DNA of 64,000 nt. It comes from Friedmanniella luteola (lineage in GTDB: Bacteria; Actinomycetota; Actinomycetes; Propionibacteriales; Propionibacteriaceae). Positions 60,977 to 64,000 of the stretch are shown piece by piece. Each line of letters begins with the position of its first letter. Position 1 is the stretch's first letter. The translations under genes were made by a program, and so were the position numbers. The notes below the pieces were generated by a model. It searched no databases. It had not been told where the DNA came from and saw only the letters and a program-made list of their open reading frames with translations. The stretch lies in NCBI RefSeq assembly GCF_900105065.1, contig NZ_LT629749.1:310001-374000 (forward strand), read 5' to 3'.

Positions 60977-62407
60977 TCAGGCGCTGGGGGCGTCCCAGCT
61001 GACGGCGGTGGAGCCGCGGGCCGCGCGGGCGGCGCCCTTGTCGCTCTGCCGCGTCCGGCGGCCCTCGGAGCCGGTGTAGCCGGTGGTCGCGGGGAGCTCG
61101 CGCTCGGCGACCTCGTTGAGCACGACGCCCAGCACCGTCAACCCGGCGACGTCGGCCGTCTCCAGCGCCTGGTTCAGCTGGGCGCGGCGGACGGTGGAGG
61201 CGTCGGCGACCAGCACCGCGCCGTCGACCTGGCCGCGGAGCGCGGTGACGTCGGCGACGGCGAGGACGGCCGGGGTGTCGACCACCACGAACTCGTACCG
61301 GCCGCGCAGCTCACCGAGCAGCGCCGCGAGCGCGGGGGACGCCAGCACCTCGGTCGGGTTCGTGCTGGTGCCGCCGGCGGTCAGCACGTCGAAGTGGGCG
61401 TTGCGGACGGACTGCACGGACTGCCCGACCGACGCCGGGTCGCCGAGCACGGTGAGCAGCCCCGAGCCGCCGTTGGTGCCCGTGATCTCGGCGACCCGGG
61501 GGCGGCGGAGGTCGCCGTCGACGAGGACGACGCGGCGGCCGGCCTCGCCCAGGGCGGCGGCGAGGTTCGCGGCGATGGTGGACCGGCCCTCGTCACGGAC
61601 GGCGGAGGTGACGGCGAGCGCGAAGCTGGCCCGGCCGCCGGCCAGCTGCTCGATGCTCGAGCGCAGGTGCCGGATGTCCTCGGCGCTGCGGCTGTCCGCA
61701 TCGTTCAGGACCACGAGGTTGCGGTTCGCGAGGTTGGCGGCGTGCCGCACGGTGCCCAGCACCGGCTCGTCGGTGATCTCGGCGAGGGCCGCGGGGCTGT
61801 GCACCCGGGTGTCCATCCGGGAGCGGGCGATGACGATGGCGGCGGCGAGCAGCAGGCCGATCAGCAGGCCGAGCGCGGTGTTGCGGCGCGTGTCGGGCGA
61901 GGACTGGACCGTGGGCGGCAGTGCCGTCTGGATCGACTGCACGCTCACCAGGGAGCGGCCGTTGGGCAGCTTGGGCCCGACGGTGTCCACCGCGTTGCCC
62001 AGCTGGCTGCCGACGGCGTTGGCGATGGCCGCCGCGGTCTCCGGGTCGGCGTTGGCCACGTTGATCTGCATCACCACGGTGTTGCGGGGGGTGGTGATCC
62101 GGATGCTGCGGCCGAGCTGCTTGACCGTCATGGTGAGCCCGAGGTCGTCGATCACCGGGTTCAGCACGGCCGGCGACGTGGCCAGCTGGCCGAACGACGC
62201 CATCTGGTCCTGCACGTAGTTGGAACCCTGGGCCAGCTCGGCCGCCGAGTCGCCGACGCTCACCGTGAAGTACTGGGTGGCCGTGGCGGTGTAGAGCGGG
62301 GTCCGGGTGGTGGAGACGGCGTAGACGCCGGCGCCGACCAGCAGGGTGATGATGCCGATCAGGATCCAGTGCCGCAGCAGCAGCCGGACGGTCGAGGCGA
62401 AGCTCAT
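60977..62407 (-). CDS. Wzz/BY-kinase polysaccharide co-polymerase with altered Walker A
   Basis: 476 residues. Membrane helices at about 13-33 and 178-196 bracket a Wzz domain with the proline-containing segment before the second helix. The cytoplasmic part is a bacterial tyrosine-kinase fold: Walker A SAVRDEGRST (268-277), Walker A' VVLVDGDLRR (about 293-302), Walker B VVVDTP (374-379). The Walker A lysine is arginine (R275; codon CGG), and the tail has only one tyrosine, not the usual cluster. It should control chain length or export of the locus polysaccharide, but kinase activity is doubtful. ATG 62407 is chosen from the start of the Wzz helix. Confidence 0.9.
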   Translation of the reverse strand: MSFASTVRLLLRHWILIGIITLLVGAGVYAVSTTRTPLYTATATQYFTVSVGDSAAELAQGSNYVQDQMASFGQLATSPAVLNPVIDDLGLTMTVKQLGRSIRITTPRNTVVMQINVANADPETAAAIANAVGSQLGNAVDTVGPKLPNGRSLVSVQSIQTALPPTVQSSPDTRRNTALGLLIGLLLAAAIVIARSRMDTRVHSPAALAEITDEPVLGTVRHAANLANRNLVVLNDADSRSAEDIRHLRSSIEQLAGGRASFALAVTSAVRDEGRSTIAANLAAALGEAGRRVVLVDGDLRRPRVAEITGTNGGSGLLTVLGDPASVGQSVQSVRNAHFDVLTAGGTSTNPTEVLASPALAALLGELRGRYEFVVVDTPAVLAVADVTALRGQVDGAVLVADASTVRRAQLNQALETADVAGLTVLGVVLNEVAERELPATTGYTGSEGRRTRQSDKGAARAARGSTAVSWDAPSA

Positions 62408-62654
62408 GACGGGGGAAGACCTCTCGTGCGACGTGTGCGTGCGCGCGGGGACGGCGCACGGGAACGGGCCGACGCCGAGAGCACCCGGGACCCGGCCCCG
62501 GTGTCGTCGGATACTGTAATCCACCCGGACCGGCCTGCCGGGCGCATCGATCAGGTTCCGGCGCGCCCGCCGTCCGCGCGTCGGACCGGGTGCCGGGGCG
62601 CCGCCCGCGAGAGCGCGCAGCCAGGCCGTCGCGCCACCGCCCGCAAGGAGCCCC

Positions 62655-63596
62655 ATGACGTCCCCCCAGCCCGCGGCCGCCGAGGTCGTCGTCGCCGTCC
62701 TCACCTTCCGCCGCGCCGAGCAGCTCGGCGTCCTGCTGCCCCAGCTGGTGGCCCAGGCCGAGGAGCTCGACGCCGACGGGTCCTGGTCGACCACCGTCGT
62801 GGTGGTGGACAACGACCCGGCCCGCAGCGGCGAGCCCGTCGCGGCGGCGCACGCGCCCCGGGTCCGCTACGTGCACGAGGAGGTCCCCGGCATCGCGGCG
62901 GGCCGGGCCCGCGCCGTCGCCGAGGCCGGGGACGCGGACGCCCTGGTGTTCATCGACGACGACGAGGAGCCGACGCCCGGCTGGCTGGCCCGGCTGGTCG
63001 GCACCTGGCACGCGGAGGGCCGGCCGGCCGGCGTCGTCGGCCGGGTGAGCCCGACCTACGCCGGCGTGAGCGACCCGTGGGTCGACGCCGGGGGCTTCTT
63101 CCGGCGCCGGCGCCACGCCACGGGCACCGAGGTCGCCGCGGCGTCGTCGGCGAACCTGCTGCTGGACCTCCGGCTGCTCCGCGCGCTCGGCCTCACCTTC
63201 GACCGGGGGCTGGGCCTGCGCGGCGGCGAGGACACCCTGCTCACCCAGAGCCTGACGCGGGCCGGTCACCGGCTCATCTGGTGCGACGAGGCCGAGGTCG
63301 TCGACCACATCCCGCCGTCCCGGATGGACCGGCGCTGGGTGCTGCGGCGCGCCTTCAGCCACGGCGCCGTCGCCAGCCGCATCGAGCTCGGGTTCGCCGC
63401 CCGGGTGCTGCCGGTGCGGGCCCGGCTCGCGGTCGGGGCGGTGGCCCGGGTGGCCGCCGGGCTGCTCCGTGCCCTCCTCGGCCGGCTGCGCGGCGACCTC
63501 GGGCAGCGCGCCCGCGGCTGGCGGCTGGCGGCGAAGGGCGCTGGCATGCTCGTCGGTGCGCTCGGTCGGGACGTGGCCGAGTACCGACGGCCCTGA
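62655..63596 (+). CDS. Glycosyltransferase family 2 (GT-A)
   Basis: 313 residues. VVVAVLTFRRAEQLGVLLPQ, VVVVDNDPA, and the DXD-like FIDDDEEPTPGWL are the GT-A metal and donor site; EDTLLTQSLTRAG supplies the catalytic-base region. A C-terminal hydrophobic/basic stretch (VAAGLLRALLGRL) suggests membrane association. ATG 62655 has AAGGAG upstream. Divergent from the Wzz gene; the 247-base gap has a small AT-rich core (ATACTGTAAT at 62511-62520) where both promoters may lie. Confidence 0.93.
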   Translation: MTSPQPAAAEVVVAVLTFRRAEQLGVLLPQLVAQAEELDADGSWSTTVVVVDNDPARSGEPVAAAHAPRVRYVHEEVPGIAAGRARAVAEAGDADALVFIDDDEEPTPGWLARLVGTWHAEGRPAGVVGRVSPTYAGVSDPWVDAGGFFRRRRHATGTEVAAASSANLLLDLRLLRALGLTFDRGLGLRGGEDTLLTQSLTRAGHRLIWCDEAEVVDHIPPSRMDRRWVLRRAFSHGAVASRIELGFAARVLPVRARLAVGAVARVAAGLLRALLGRLRGDLGQRARGWRLAAKGAGMLVGALGRDVAEYRRP

Positions 63597-63756
63597 GACC
63601 TCGGTCACAGGCTGAGCGCAGCGCCCGGCCGCCCGGGCACGAACCGGACACGAACAGGTAACGGACGTCGGCGGGCGGCGGCGGAATTCCTTAGTCTTCC
63701 TCTGCGACAGGACCCACGGGGGGTGGGCCGCGCAACGATCGCTCGGGGACTTCCAC

Positions 63757-64000
63757 ATGGCGTTGACGCCTTCGCGTGCCAAGCGCGCGCTCATCACCCT
63801 GCTCTCGACCAGCATCCTCGCGGGTGCGCTGGTCGCCGCAGGTGCCGGCTCCGCCGCGGCGGCGGAGGCGGCGAGCGCGTACAACGTGGTCGACCGCAAC
63901 GCCACCACCGGCGTGACGGCCGACGCGCTGCCGACCGTGCAGATCGACGGCGTCGTCTGGGACCAGGCCATCGTCGGGGACACGGTGTACGCGGGCGGCC
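63757..64000 (+). CDS. Start of a secreted propeller protein (cut by window end)
   Basis: 81 codons are visible. A signal peptide (KRALITLLSTSILAGALVAAGAG, read with cleavage near SAAAA) is followed by VTADALPTVQIDGVVWDQAI and TVYAGG, nearly identical in pattern to residues 51-79 of the protein at 32271. It is expected to continue as the same kind of beta-propeller. ATG 63757 has only a weak purine stretch upstream; TAGTCT occurs about 60 bases before it, as it does before the 32271 gene. Confidence 0.85.
   Translation, partial: MALTPSRAKRALITLLSTSILAGALVAAGAGSAAAAEAASAYNVVDRNATTGVTADALPTVQIDGVVWDQAIVGDTVYAGG

Noticed and set aside
60080-63661. Plus-strand open frame of about 1,190 codons crossing several genes
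   Set aside because: It runs through the beta-helix gene end, the opposite strand of the Wzz gene and GT2 in a wrong frame; arginine/glycine-rich with no recognisable domain.
1-64000. tRNA, rRNA, transposase, integrase, attachment sites, phage or plasmid genes
   Set aside because: None could be recognised in either strand; composition is uniform apart from short AT-rich promoter patches.

Overview
The window is about 64 kb of very GC-rich DNA. Nearly every codon ends in G or C, GTG starts are frequent, and GTGA/ATGA stop-start overlaps join many genes. With Tat-type lipoproteins, a GAF-ANTAR regulator, a WYL regulator and an actinobacterial-style crt cluster, this points to a pigmented, saprophytic member of the Actinomycetota. 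The genus cannot be decided from the sequence alone. No rRNA, tRNA, CRISPR, insertion sequence or phage gene was seen.

Layout. 1-4.5 kb: small stress and regulatory genes (DUF2382, a GAF protein with a histidine-kinase dimerisation remnant, DinB, WYL regulator, GAF-ANTAR). 4.4-12.5 kb: a sugar-uptake unit (binding lipoprotein, two CUT1 permeases) read with a class V aminotransferase, divergent from a GntR/FadR regulator and followed by a secreted beta-helix protein. 12.6-14.4 kb: an SDR oxidoreductase and a secreted CAP protein. 14.5-22.9 kb: a LacI-controlled glycoside unit (GH13, LacI, binding lipoprotein, two permeases, GH42). 23.0-29.0 kb: a tightly overlapped heptose-type glycosylation operon (GT4, GmhB-like phosphatase, HldE-like kinase, three GT9). 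29.1-34.4 kb: secreted propeller proteins, a zinc alcohol dehydrogenase and a VOC protein. 34.4-41.1 kb: an aldo/keto reductase, a MoxR-DUF58-DUF4129 operon and a divergent GH15-like protein. 41.1-42.4 kb: a ROK regulator. 42.7-50.6 kb: a carotenoid cluster in two convergent arms (methyltransferase-crtU; idi-crtE-crtI-crtB-Rieske). 51.0-64.0 kb: an envelope or exopolysaccharide locus (two GTs, an Idh/MocA oxidoreductase, an aldo/keto-reductase-like TIM barrel, two cytidylyltransferase-fold proteins around a CDP-alcohol phosphotransferase, a membrane-anchored beta-helix protein, a Wzz/tyrosine-kinase protein, GT2, and the start of another secreted propeller).

How the parts fit. The two sugar importers lack an ATPase gene, as is usual for CUT1 systems that share one MsiK-like ATPase. 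The carotenoid arms would carry isoprenoid units to lycopene and then modify carotenoid rings, but no lycopene cyclase is visible. The last 13 kb looks like a surface glycopolymer pathway with a phosphodiester-linked alcohol. Its catalytically degenerate cytidylyltransferase paralogue, Walker-A-altered tyrosine kinase and beta-helix protein (homologous to the one at 4.4-6.9 kb) make it the best candidate for an undescribed system. All functional statements rest on reading motifs and gene order by eye; no database search was run.
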